From: Brachyspira aalborgi
Lineage (GTDB): Bacteria; Spirochaetota; Brachyspiria; Brachyspirales; Brachyspiraceae
Direction: 5' to 3'
Length of the DNA: 64,000 nucleotides
Assembly (NCBI RefSeq): GCF_008016455.1
Contig: NZ_SAXU01000001.1
Coordinates: forward strand, 1,798,001-1,862,000
In this document: piece after piece, positions 26,652-33,777 of the stretch
How the letters are laid out: each line of letters opens with the position of its first letter
How positions within the stretch are numbered: the stretch's first letter is position 1
Translations under genes and position numbers: made by a program
Notes under the pieces: model-generated
What the model was told of the DNA's origin: nothing
Database searches by the model: none
The model's input: only the letters and a program-made list of their open reading frames with translations

Positions 26652-27357
26652 GATTTATAAAAAAAGAGTTTCGCTAGCTAAAAAATTCGTTTACGGAGCG
26701 ACTGAAAATATATTAAGAAATTTGAAATATTATAATGTTAGAGGACGAGATTTAAACGAAGAGATAGAATCGATAACAAAACTTGAAGAAAGTTTAGATT
26801 CTTATAACAGAATAGATGAAATAATGGGAATTGAAGGAAATGTTCACAGAATATATTACAGAAGTTGGAATAAAATTATAAATCAAGAAATAGATTTTGA
26901 AAAAAGAGTAAAACGTCCGCCCGACAATATGATAAACTCTTTAATAAGTTTTTTAAACTCCGTTCTTTATACAAAAATACTTTCTGAAATTTATAGAACG
27001 CAATTAAATCCAACTATTAGTTATTTGCATGAACCTTCGGTTAAAAGATTTTCTTTATCTTTGGATGTCGCCGAAATTTTTAAACCTTTAATAGTCGACA
27101 GATTAATATTTTATTTATTAAATAAAAATATTATATCTGAAAATGATTTTGATAAAGAAAGCAATTTTTTAAGATTAAAAGAAAATGTTCTTCAAAATAT
27201 TATGGGAGAAGTAGAAAAAAGATTAAAGACTACTATAAAACATAGAACATTAAATAGAGATGTTTCTTATAGATATTTAATGAGACTTGAACTTTATAAA
27301 ATAATAAAACATTTGCTCGGAGAAAAAGAATATTCCCCGTTTAAAATATGGTGGTAG
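26644..27357 (+). pseudogene. cas1: cas1, 5'-truncated (type I-B-like)
   Basis: 238 residues against about 330 for a complete type I Cas1. The N-terminal beta-sandwich is missing and the sequence begins directly in the linker helix (KKRVSLAKKFVYGATENIL). The whole alpha-helical catalytic domain is intact, with the metal ligands in IMGIEGNVHRIYY (Glu), YLHEPSVKRFSLSLDVAEIF (His and Asp). The frame is open only from about 26632; there is no ATG, only a TTG with no clear ribosome site. Dimerisation and Cas2 contact depend partly on the missing half, so spacer acquisition is probably lost. cas2 follows two bases after the stop. Confidence 0.8.
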
Positions 27358-27359
27358 AA

Positions 27360-27644
27360 ATGTATATAATTTTAATATATGATATTCAGGTAAACGATGA
27401 AGATAATCCTTATGTATTGAAAAAAGTTTTTAATATTTGCAAAAGGTATCTTAATCATATACAAAAATCGGTATTTGAAGGCGAACTTTCAGAACCTAAA
27501 TACCTTAAATTAAAAGAAGAGCTCTTTGACATATTAAGAGAACATAAAGACTCATGTATAATATTTAAAAGCAGAAACGAAAAGTGGCTTGAAAAAGAGT
27601 TTTTAGTGAAAGAAGATATTGACAAAACTTCAAATTTTATATAA
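27360..27644 (+). CDS. cas2: CRISPR-associated endoribonuclease-fold protein Cas2
   Basis: 94 residues from the ATG at 27360, five bases after GGTGG; an earlier ATG inside the end of cas1 is in frame but lacks a site. The start MYIILIYDI carries the conserved aspartate of the ferredoxin fold, and SVFEGELSEPKYLKLK is the usual next motif. Full length. Cas2 bridges two Cas1 dimers during spacer integration. The CRISPR array begins 166 bases downstream. Confidence 0.92.
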   Translation: MYIILIYDIQVNDEDNPYVLKKVFNICKRYLNHIQKSVFEGELSEPKYLKLKEELFDILREHKDSCIIFKSRNEKWLEKEFLVKEDIDKTSNFI

Positions 27645-27810
27645 AATACAAGTATGTCGATGTTTAATCTATAATAATTTACGGATTATCGACAGACGAT
27701 TTTTAAAATTAATGTCGTATTTTGTATTGTTATATTATTTTATATCAATACTTGTATCAAATTAATATGTAGAAAATATTAGTTTTGCATATTTCAGAGA
27801 GAAAAAACGG
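27645..27810 (+). promoter_or_regulatory. CRISPR leader region with nested inverted repeats
   Basis: 166 AT-rich bases between cas2 and the first repeat, without a gene. An outer pair ATACAAGTAT and ATACTTGTAT flanks about 100 bases, and an inner pair TGTCGAT / ATCGACA lies just inside. This is where a leader promoter and integration-host-type binding would be expected; I cannot assign a -10/-35 pair with confidence. Confidence 0.55.
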
Positions 27811-28444
27811 ATAATAAATCTAACCATATTGGAATGTAAATGCTTTTTGGTGGTCGGCTACGCTTCTTTGAATCGCGATAATAAATCTAACCATATTGGA
27901 ATGTAAATACATTATAAGCAGTAGAAACAGTGATATTTTGGTCAAATAATAAATCTAACCATATTGGAATGTAAATCTTCAATTAATTTGTGTTTATCTA
28001 AATCAATATAAGATAATAAATCTAACCATATTGGAATGTAAATATCAATGATAGATACCAAATGACTTTACGAAAAAAAATAATAAATCTAACCATATTG
28101 GAATGTAAATATATATATAATATGTCAAGTGTATTATATATATCGATAATAAATCTAACCATATTGGAATGTAAATCTGATATATCTTGAAATTTTACGC
28201 CCGTTGCTGCAGATAATAAATCTAACCATATTGGAATGTAAATTCTCAAAAGAGTATAATTTTTCATTACTCCCGCTCCATAATAAATCTAACCATATTG
28301 GAATGTAAATATACATTTTTGACTGACGAACCTATACCGCAAATATATAATAAATCTAACCATATTGGAATGTAAATTAAATCTTTCCAAAATCGTCCTT
28401 TATTATTTCCAAGATAATAAATCTAACCATATTGGAATGTAAAT
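27811..28444 (+). CRISPR. CRISPR array, 10 identical repeats, 9 spacers
   Basis: Ten copies of a 31-base unit: ATAATAAATCTAAC followed by CATATTGGAATGTAAAT. They start at 27811, 27878, 27946, 28013, 28080, 28146, 28213, 28280, 28347 and 28414. Spacers are 35-37 bases. All ten repeats are identical, including the last. The 3' part GGAATGTAAAT matches the type I-B repeat class of Clostridia and relatives, whose last 8 bases form the crRNA 5' handle, so transcription is inferred left to right. The fifth spacer is low-complexity AT. No effector genes are in the window. Confidence 0.97.
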
Positions 28445-28544
28445 GCCCTATTATTCGTCTTTCCAAATTGACAATTCTATTTTAGTTATTAATCGTAGTT
28501 TGGTAAAGATAAACAAAAAAATAAAAAATTTCTCATTATTCCCC

Positions 28545-28573
28545 TTGACTTTTGCCGATTAATTTATTATATT
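28545..28573 (+). promoter_or_regulatory. promoter of the small RNA candidate
   Basis: TTGACT (28545-28550), 17-base spacer, TATATT (28568-28573). The predicted start falls on the G at about 28581, exactly the first base of the closing helix of the RNA. Confidence 0.7.
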
Positions 28574-28580
28574 AAGTATA

Positions 28581-28662
28581 GGTTGGATTTTCGCAAGAGA
28601 CTCAACGCTATAACGAGTAATTGTTATAGGACTGGCTGCTTAAATCCAATCTTTCATTTTTT
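28581..28662 (+). ncRNA. compact structured small RNA candidate, about 80 nt
   Basis: 5' and 3' ends pair in a 10-bp helix: GGTTGGATTT (28581-28590) with AAATCCAATC (28642-28651), one G-U. Inside is a second helix CTATAAC (28608-28614) with GTTATAG (28623-28629) and an eight-base loop GAGTAATT. The loop bases GAGT (28615-28618) are complementary to ACTC (28600-28603), which would make a pseudoknot. The closing helix runs into TTTCATTTTTT, so the same helix serves as terminator. A promoter ends just before it. No plus-strand gene follows, so it is not a riboswitch leader. I do not recognise the class. Confidence 0.6.
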
Positions 28663-28731
28663 GCAATTTTTACAATCATAATTATAAGGACATATCCACT
28701 CGCAATTACTATCTAATATCTCATTAGTCAT
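28654..28731 (-). CDS. 25-residue Cys4 mini-protein
   Basis: The ATG overlaps the stop of the preceding gene (ATGA) and is preceded by GGAGG at good spacing, so it is translationally coupled. The product (MTNEILDSN then CEWICPYNYDCKNCKK) has four cysteines, C10, C14, C20 and C23, in C-x3-C-x5-C-x2-C spacing, enough for one zinc or iron-sulfur site. Its stop lies in the U-tract of the convergent small RNA. I know no family; phage-encoded zinc-binding regulators such as Com are the nearest idea. Confidence 0.6.
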   Translation of the reverse strand: MTNEILDSNCEWICPYNYDCKNCKK

Positions 28732-29273
28732 TTTATTACCTCCAATAATTTATTTTTAATATATTTACTTTCAACTTGTCTGTAACTTAAAAATTGAATA
28801 TTTCTAATAAGCGGTATTTTTATTGAAACGCTTTTGTGAGATAAACTATATTTTGTATTCACGGCTATTTGCAAATATCTATCCTCTCCGACTTTATAGA
28901 GATATAAAAGATTTTTATTATTCTTTTGAAAATAAACATCTCCATAAAGCAAACATTTCAAAATATAATCGGCGTCCGATTTTTCTAAAGCCTCGTTTTT
29001 TAATGCATGTCTTTTCGCTTTTAATCCGTTTAATAATCTTGCTTCAAGTCCTACTGTAACGCTTTCGCCGATATCTATTCCAATTTTATTTTTTAAGTAT
29101 TTTGAAATAGCCGAAGAAATAAAACCGACTGCGGTTATATTTTTAGAATTATTATCATTTTCAAAAGCTTTTTCAATAAAACTTTCAAACTGTTCTTTTT
29201 TGATTTCGTTTCGTAAGATTGTCTCGGCTATATTTTCAAAACGCTTTGGGAAATCTTTTTTTCCTTTTCGCAT
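28728..29273 (-). CDS. phage-type protein, possibly a PBECR-like nuclease domain
   Basis: 181 residues, charged and helical in the N-terminal 90 (KDFPKRFENIAETILRNEIK). The C-terminal part, DYILKCLLYGDVYFQ then NLLYLYKVGEDRYLQIAVN, has the 'I-x-x-x-L...V-x-x-x-K-N-x-L-x-Y...Y-x-x-V-x-V' look of the small phage nuclease domains grouped as PBECR, with a possible active-site Arg-His in LKAKRHALK. Such domains are usually found next to phage head genes, none of which are here, so this may be a prophage remnant. The next gene starts within its stop codon. Function is a guess. Confidence 0.35.
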   Translation of the reverse strand: MRKGKKDFPKRFENIAETILRNEIKKEQFESFIEKAFENDNNSKNITAVGFISSAISKYLKNKIGIDIGESVTVGLEARLLNGLKAKRHALKNEALEKSDADYILKCLLYGDVYFQKNNKNLLYLYKVGEDRYLQIAVNTKYSLSHKSVSIKIPLIRNIQFLSYRQVESKYIKNKLLEVIK

Positions 29274-29479
29274 AAAGTCGTCAAAGAGGACTAAATCACG
29301 GCTATAATTTCCCTTACTTAATTTAATACAAATTAAAATTAAAAATAAGTTAAATAACTAGAAATTCCGACTGTTAATTTTTTACTTCTTTACATTGAAA
29401 AAAGAATTCGCTTTTTAGATTTTTTGTTATCAAAAAAAATAACATAAATACAAATAAAATAATAAAAAGTTTTCATATT

Positions 29480-29794
29480 TTATTTTTCTTCTATAGCGTC
29501 TATAAGTCTTATTAATTCTCTCGACCTGCTTGCTATACTTTCTTTTAATGCCGCTAAAGTGTCGCTTCCCGCTTTGCTGTTTGCAATTTCTAATTTCAAA
29601 TTATCGGCTATATTCAAACAGGCTAATATCGCTATAACATCTCTCGGTTTATCTTGTCCGTAATGTTGCGCTATATCGTTCATACTTTTGTCTACAAAAT
29701 CGGCAAGCTCTATTAAATATTCAATATTCTCTTCGCTCGATTTTATATTCAAAGTTCTTCCAAAAATATTAACTTCTAAACTATTGCTCATCAT
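29480..29794 (-). CDS. zapA: cell-division protein ZapA
   Basis: 104 residues, the family's usual size. It begins SLEVNIFGRTLNIKSSEENIEYL, holds the VDKSMNDIAQ helix and DVIAILACLNIADNLK, and ends in a coiled coil. ZapA bundles FtsZ filaments at the division site. Two adjacent ATGs are possible starts. A long coiled-coil gene lies 20 bases upstream on the same strand. Confidence 0.85.
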   Translation of the reverse strand: MMSNSLEVNIFGRTLNIKSSEENIEYLIELADFVDKSMNDIAQHYGQDKPRDVIAILACLNIADNLKLEIANSKAGSDTLAALKESIASRSRELIRLIDAIEEK

Positions 29795-29814
29795 TTTTCC
29801 TATTTATTATTTTT

Positions 29815-30786
29815 TTATCTCGATTCGTTATCAAAGAAAAATTCTTCTTCCTCATCGTCTCCAAACATATAATTATCTTCTTCGTTTTCTTCAAATAAAT
29901 AATCGTCTTCATTTTCATCGTTATTATTTATATCGTCCATTTCTTCGTCTATATTTTCTTTATCTTCTTCAAATTTATATTCTTTATGTTCGTCTTCAAT
30001 TTTTATATCGTTATCCCAACTCGAATCGGAAGCGCTTGAAAAAGGGTCTTCGTCCTCTGAAACTTTTACGGATGCAATATTTGAATTTTTTTCATAACTA
30101 TAATTAGATATTTCATTATCGCTATTTTCTTTATTATCAAATATATTATCTTCAATAAAATCTTCTTCTTTTTCTTCATTTTCTACTTTGTAATTTTCTA
30201 CATTATCATTATTATCGCTTTCTTTATTATCTAAAGTATTTTCAAAATCATTTTTATTTTCAATTTCTTCTTTATGATAATTAAATGTTTGATTATTATT
30301 TTTATTTTGAATCGACTCTTGATTAAATTCCTGATTATATTTCATTGCGCTGTCGATATCGCTTATTAATTGAGAGAGTTTGCTTTTTAATTTCGTATTT
30401 TCTCTTTTTAAGTTTTCATTTTCCGAATTAAGCAAATTGATTTTATTTTTAAGATTATCGTTTTCTTCTATTAAACTTATAGAATCTTTTTCGGTTTTTT
30501 CCGCGTTTATTTTGAAATTATCTTTTTCTATTCTTGCAGCTTCAAGTTGTTTAAATAAATTATCTCTCTCTTCTTTAAGGTTATTAAGATTATCTATAAT
30601 ATTTCTTTTATCGGTTTCGAGTATAGTTTTTTCTTCTTTAAAAGAATTAATTTTAGTTTCAAGTTCTAATTTCACTTTATTTAAAAAACTTATATTTTCG
30701 GTTAATGCTCTATGTTCCGCCAAAATAGATTCGTATCTGTTTAATAAATCTTTTACCTTTCTCTCTAAAATACTAAATTCTTCCAC
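29815..30786 (-). CDS. coiled-coil protein with acidic tail (ZapB-like partner of ZapA?)
   Basis: 323 residues. Residues ~5-150 are a continuous coiled coil (LKNKINLLNSENENLKRENT region); from ~160 the chain is Asn/Asp/Glu-rich and probably disordered, ending in DDEEEEFFFDNESR. Position directly upstream of zapA in one transcript suggests a divisome role analogous to ZapB. The acidic tail's low complexity means similarity searches will be unreliable. Confidence 0.6.
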   Translation of the reverse strand: MEEFSILERKVKDLLNRYESILAEHRALTENISFLNKVKLELETKINSFKEEKTILETDKRNIIDNLNNLKEERDNLFKQLEAARIEKDNFKINAEKTEKDSISLIEENDNLKNKINLLNSENENLKRENTKLKSKLSQLISDIDSAMKYNQEFNQESIQNKNNNQTFNYHKEEIENKNDFENTLDNKESDNNDNVENYKVENEEKEEDFIEDNIFDNKENSDNEISNYSYEKNSNIASVKVSEDEDPFSSASDSSWDNDIKIEDEHKEYKFEEDKENIDEEMDDINNNDENEDDYLFEENEEDNYMFGDDEEEEFFFDNESR

Positions 30787-30904
30787 TTTTCAACTCCAAA
30801 ATAGCATTCGTATAAATTGTATCATATATAATAGAATTGTCAATTTTAAATTATATGATAGAATAAAATAATATTTAAATAATATAACTATAAAATTAAA
30901 TAAA

Positions 30905-32020
30905 ATGAAAATATTAATTAAAATAATATTATTAACTTTGTTTTTAAGTCATATAAAAATTTATGCGCAATCTCCTTATACGGAAAAAGACCAAAAATTT
31001 TTTAAATCGATGACAACTCTTTTTTCTTTAGTTGAAATTGAAAGACCTACGGAAAGTTTTATCGATTATGATTATATTCATGAAAGTTATAAACGAAATA
31101 ATCCAAGAAAAGATTCTTTTTCTTCAAGAGCTTTATACGAATTATCAACTATAGAGTTTCACATGAATACTTTGATAGGAGCTAATTTAGAAAAAAAACG
31201 ATTTAGTATGCCCGATATGTATCTTTCGCTTGGCAAAAGTTTTCATTACGATTGGATTTTTTCCGCCACGCCTTTTGCGACTTTATCTGGAAAATTTGAT
31301 ATATTAGATAAAAATAAAGCTACAGGAAAAATAGAACTTTACGATGCAGGAATAGAAACGATAACATTTACAAGAATATTATTATCTTTTAGAGTAAAAG
31401 CCGCAAACGATATTAACGGTTCGACTTTTATGCTTATTCCTTCGGTTGTCGATTCTGCAACTGAAAATTTTGAAGATATTCCGCATTGGTATTTGCCTAG
31501 AGTAAATAATGAAATGGGATTAAGAGCGGGTTTTATAGGACATTATTTTGAACTTTCTTATTCTCAAGGTTTTTCTGAAAAATATTCGCCTTTGGCTATT
31601 TTATTTAAAATAAATGGAGATTTTTTTAAAACTCATTTTCTTTATCAATACGATAAAAATAATCTCTCTCCGCATAATTACGGTTATGATAATACTCGTC
31701 ATATAATTCAATTATCCGCTATGGGAAAATTGCCTTTACTAGATAAAATGATTTGGATTAATATGTTGGGTGAATATACTTGGAGACAAAATGACGCTCA
31801 TTATTTAAGATTTGAATTGGGTTTGGAATGGAAAATGCTTAATTTTGCGATTCGTCCTTTATTTTATATAAAAGATAATAATACAAAAGAAATTTATAAA
31901 GAAAAAAGAGATTCATTCTGTTTTGAATATTCGTTTTATTTAAAATTTTCGCCCGTTTATTTCGGTTTTCAAGGTTCTACGGACGGCAGATATTATATAG
32001 GATTGAAAGCTTTATTTTAA
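30905..32020 (+). CDS. predicted outer-membrane beta-barrel protein
   Basis: 371 residues. Signal peptide about residues 1-21 (LLTLFLSHIKIYAQS). The mature protein is rich in alternating aromatic strands with no hydrophobic helices, and finishes in GRYYIGLKALF, a terminal aromatic typical of BamA substrates. No family recognised. It is transcribed divergently from the coiled-coil gene with 118 bases between them. Confidence 0.6.
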   Translation: MKILIKIILLTLFLSHIKIYAQSPYTEKDQKFFKSMTTLFSLVEIERPTESFIDYDYIHESYKRNNPRKDSFSSRALYELSTIEFHMNTLIGANLEKKRFSMPDMYLSLGKSFHYDWIFSATPFATLSGKFDILDKNKATGKIELYDAGIETITFTRILLSFRVKAANDINGSTFMLIPSVVDSATENFEDIPHWYLPRVNNEMGLRAGFIGHYFELSYSQGFSEKYSPLAILFKINGDFFKTHFLYQYDKNNLSPHNYGYDNTRHIIQLSAMGKLPLLDKMIWINMLGEYTWRQNDAHYLRFELGLEWKMLNFAIRPLFYIKDNNTKEIYKEKRDSFCFEYSFYLKFSPVYFGFQGSTDGRYYIGLKALF

Positions 32021-32052
32021 AAAATTTATTATAAAAATTATTTAGGAGAATT

Positions 32053-32706
32053 ATTATAAGAAGTTTAAATCTTAATCAAAATATTTTAGAAGAATATATA
32101 CTTGACGACTTTAATATAACAGACAATAATATTATAATAAACGAACTTGAAAAAAGATTATTCGGTTATAAAAATATTGATTTGGAAATTGGAAGCGGAA
32201 ACGGAAAATTTATCGTAGAACTTGCGATTAATAATAAAGACAAATATTTTTTAGGAATAGAATATTCTTTTAAGGCGGCTAAAAAAACGGTAGAGAAAGC
32301 TTATAAAAGAAATATAAAAAATCTTACTATAATATTCGGCGAGGCAAATTCTGTTATAGAAAAATATTTTAATAACAAATATAGTTTCGAGAATATTTAT
32401 TTAAATTTTCCCGACCCTTGGCCCAAAAAAAGACATTCGCATAGAAGAATATTTAATAAAGAATTTTTAAATAAAATTTATTCTATACTTAAAGATAACG
32501 GAATATTTTATTCTGCAACAGACGATGACAATTACGCTTTAAAAATAATGAATCCAATATATAAAGAATCCGAAATATTTAAAAACATTTTGGAAAAAGA
32601 ATACGAGGAAAAAATTGAAAATTACGGAATAACTTTATACGAGGAGAAAATGCGAGCTATGGGACATAATATTTATTTTTTTGCTCATAAGAAAAATAAT
32701 ATATAA
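32053..32706 (+). CDS. trmB: tRNA (guanine-N7-)-methyltransferase TrmB, non-ATG start
   Basis: 217 residues from the ATT at 32053 (an ATA at 32056 is equally possible). The SAM site is LEIGSGNGKFIVEL; NLNFPDPWPKKRHSHRRI is the tRNA-binding signature of TrmB and the end carries TLYEEKMRAMGHNI. The frame is open upstream only to 32035 and has no ATG, GTG or TTG before 32182, which lies inside the SAM motif and cannot be the start. AGGAG at 32044-32048 stands in front of ATT/ATA codons. Starting there gives about 43 residues before the SAM motif, the family's normal length. The enzyme makes m7G46 in tRNA. Confidence 0.88.
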   Translation: MIRSLNLNQNILEEYILDDFNITDNNIIINELEKRLFGYKNIDLEIGSGNGKFIVELAINNKDKYFLGIEYSFKAAKKTVEKAYKRNIKNLTIIFGEANSVIEKYFNNKYSFENIYLNFPDPWPKKRHSHRRIFNKEFLNKIYSILKDNGIFYSATDDDNYALKIMNPIYKESEIFKNILEKEYEEKIENYGITLYEEKMRAMGHNIYFFAHKKNNI

Positions 32707-32721
32707 AACGGATTATTTTTT

Positions 32722-32877
32722 ATGTTTGCCAATATATTTAAATATACGATTATTACATTGCTGTTAATAATATTTATATTTTTTACTTTATTTGTTTTTA
32801 TGTTTATGGGAATATTGCCTTTAACTATAGCCATATTTATAGAAAAAATATATACAATTTTGCATTTATTATTTTAA
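32722..32877 (+). CDS. 51-residue membrane protein
   Basis: An ATG 16 bases after the trmB stop opens a 51-codon frame with one or two hydrophobic segments (TLLLIIFIFFTLFVFMFMG and PLTIAIFIEKIYTILHLLF). The ribosome site is weak. Coding cannot be distinguished from AT-rich chance with certainty, but the position behind trmB and the conserved-looking transmembrane layout favour a small membrane protein. Confidence 0.4.
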   Translation: MFANIFKYTIITLLLIIFIFFTLFVFMFMGILPLTIAIFIEKIYTILHLLF

Positions 32878-32972
32878 TTAATTTTTTATCAAATATTAAA
32901 TTTTATGATTTGATTTTTTTATTTTAAATGATACAATATATAAAGTAAACATAATATAGGATAATAAATAAA

Positions 32973-33626
32973 ATGAAAGAGTTACCAGATTTAATTAAAT
33001 TAATCAATTCAATAAAAGGCGAAGTCTGTTATTCTTATATTAATAAAATAGTCGCCGTTGATAAAAGTTATAAAGAGATGGAAAATATTAAAGGACAAAA
33101 AATAATCGACATATTGAGGCATGGCGGATATATACAATTTCAATTTTCTCAAGATGCAATGCTTATTGATTTAGGTTCTGAAGGTTCTTTTGTTCTAACG
33201 GAAAATGTAAATTATAAAAATAGCATAATAAAATTGGAAACCGATATAGGAAATTTATTTATTGTTGATGATGGAGAAAATAAAAACGATTTTACAAAAA
33301 TTATTCCTATATGGAAAGATTTTACAACGATGCCTCAAGTCGGATACGACCCGTTAACAAAACAGTTTAATTATAATTTATTCTGTCAATTACTTTCTGA
33401 AAATCAAACTACTGTGGAGAAATTAATAACAAATCCTCTTATAATAAGCGGAATTGGAGAAAATTACGGCGCTATGATATTAAAAAAATCTTCGATTAAT
33501 AAAAAAACCAAAACTTCCGAAATAAATAAAGCTAAAGCGAGAGTAATATTTGACGCTATAAAGCAAGTTTTAAGAGAAGCTTCGGGAAATACCGAAGAGG
33601 AAGAAAGCGATGGTTTGGATGATTAA
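32973..33626 (+). CDS. Fpg/Nei-fold protein without the N-terminal proline
   Basis: 217 residues. The start MKELPDLIKLINSIKG aligns with the MPELPEVE opening of formamidopyrimidine-DNA glycosylase; RHGGYIQFQFSQDAMLIDLG matches the second conserved block, and PQVGYDPLTKQF to KARVIFDAIKQVLREASG matches the helix-two-turn-helix domain. The catalytic Pro2 is lysine here, and the C-terminal zinc finger is absent. Related Firmicutes proteins start with M-I-E-L-P-E and keep a similar length. It may bind DNA without normal glycosylase/lyase chemistry, or use another nucleophile. Confidence 0.65.
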   Translation: MKELPDLIKLINSIKGEVCYSYINKIVAVDKSYKEMENIKGQKIIDILRHGGYIQFQFSQDAMLIDLGSEGSFVLTENVNYKNSIIKLETDIGNLFIVDDGENKNDFTKIIPIWKDFTTMPQVGYDPLTKQFNYNLFCQLLSENQTTVEKLITNPLIISGIGENYGAMILKKSSINKKTKTSEINKAKARVIFDAIKQVLREASGNTEEEESDGLDD

Positions 33627-33777
33627 AAATTCTTAATTGCAAGTCAATGCATATTTTAAAAAGTTAATTTTAAAAATTTTATTTCATTAATAATTGAATT
33701 TTATTAAAAATCTATTGCTCGCCAAAGGCGGACTTTAGTCTCGTCTATAAATAACCTATCAATGAAAAAAAATAATT

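Noticed and set aside
28022-28267. Minus-strand open frame in the CRISPR array
   Set aside because: It is made of repeat units and spacers; no ribosome site.
28445-28662. A CreTA-type CRISPR-linked toxin-antitoxin or a tracrRNA
   Set aside because: There is no degenerate repeat-like sequence flanking the RNA and no effector genes; type I-B needs no tracrRNA. Kept only as a candidate small RNA.
29395-29478. 28-codon minus-strand frame after zapA
   Set aside because: No ribosome site and composition no different from surrounding AT-rich DNA.
33627-33777. GC-richer patch with CGCCAAAGGCG as terminator or gene remnant
   Set aside because: The stem is only four pairs and no T-run follows on either strand.
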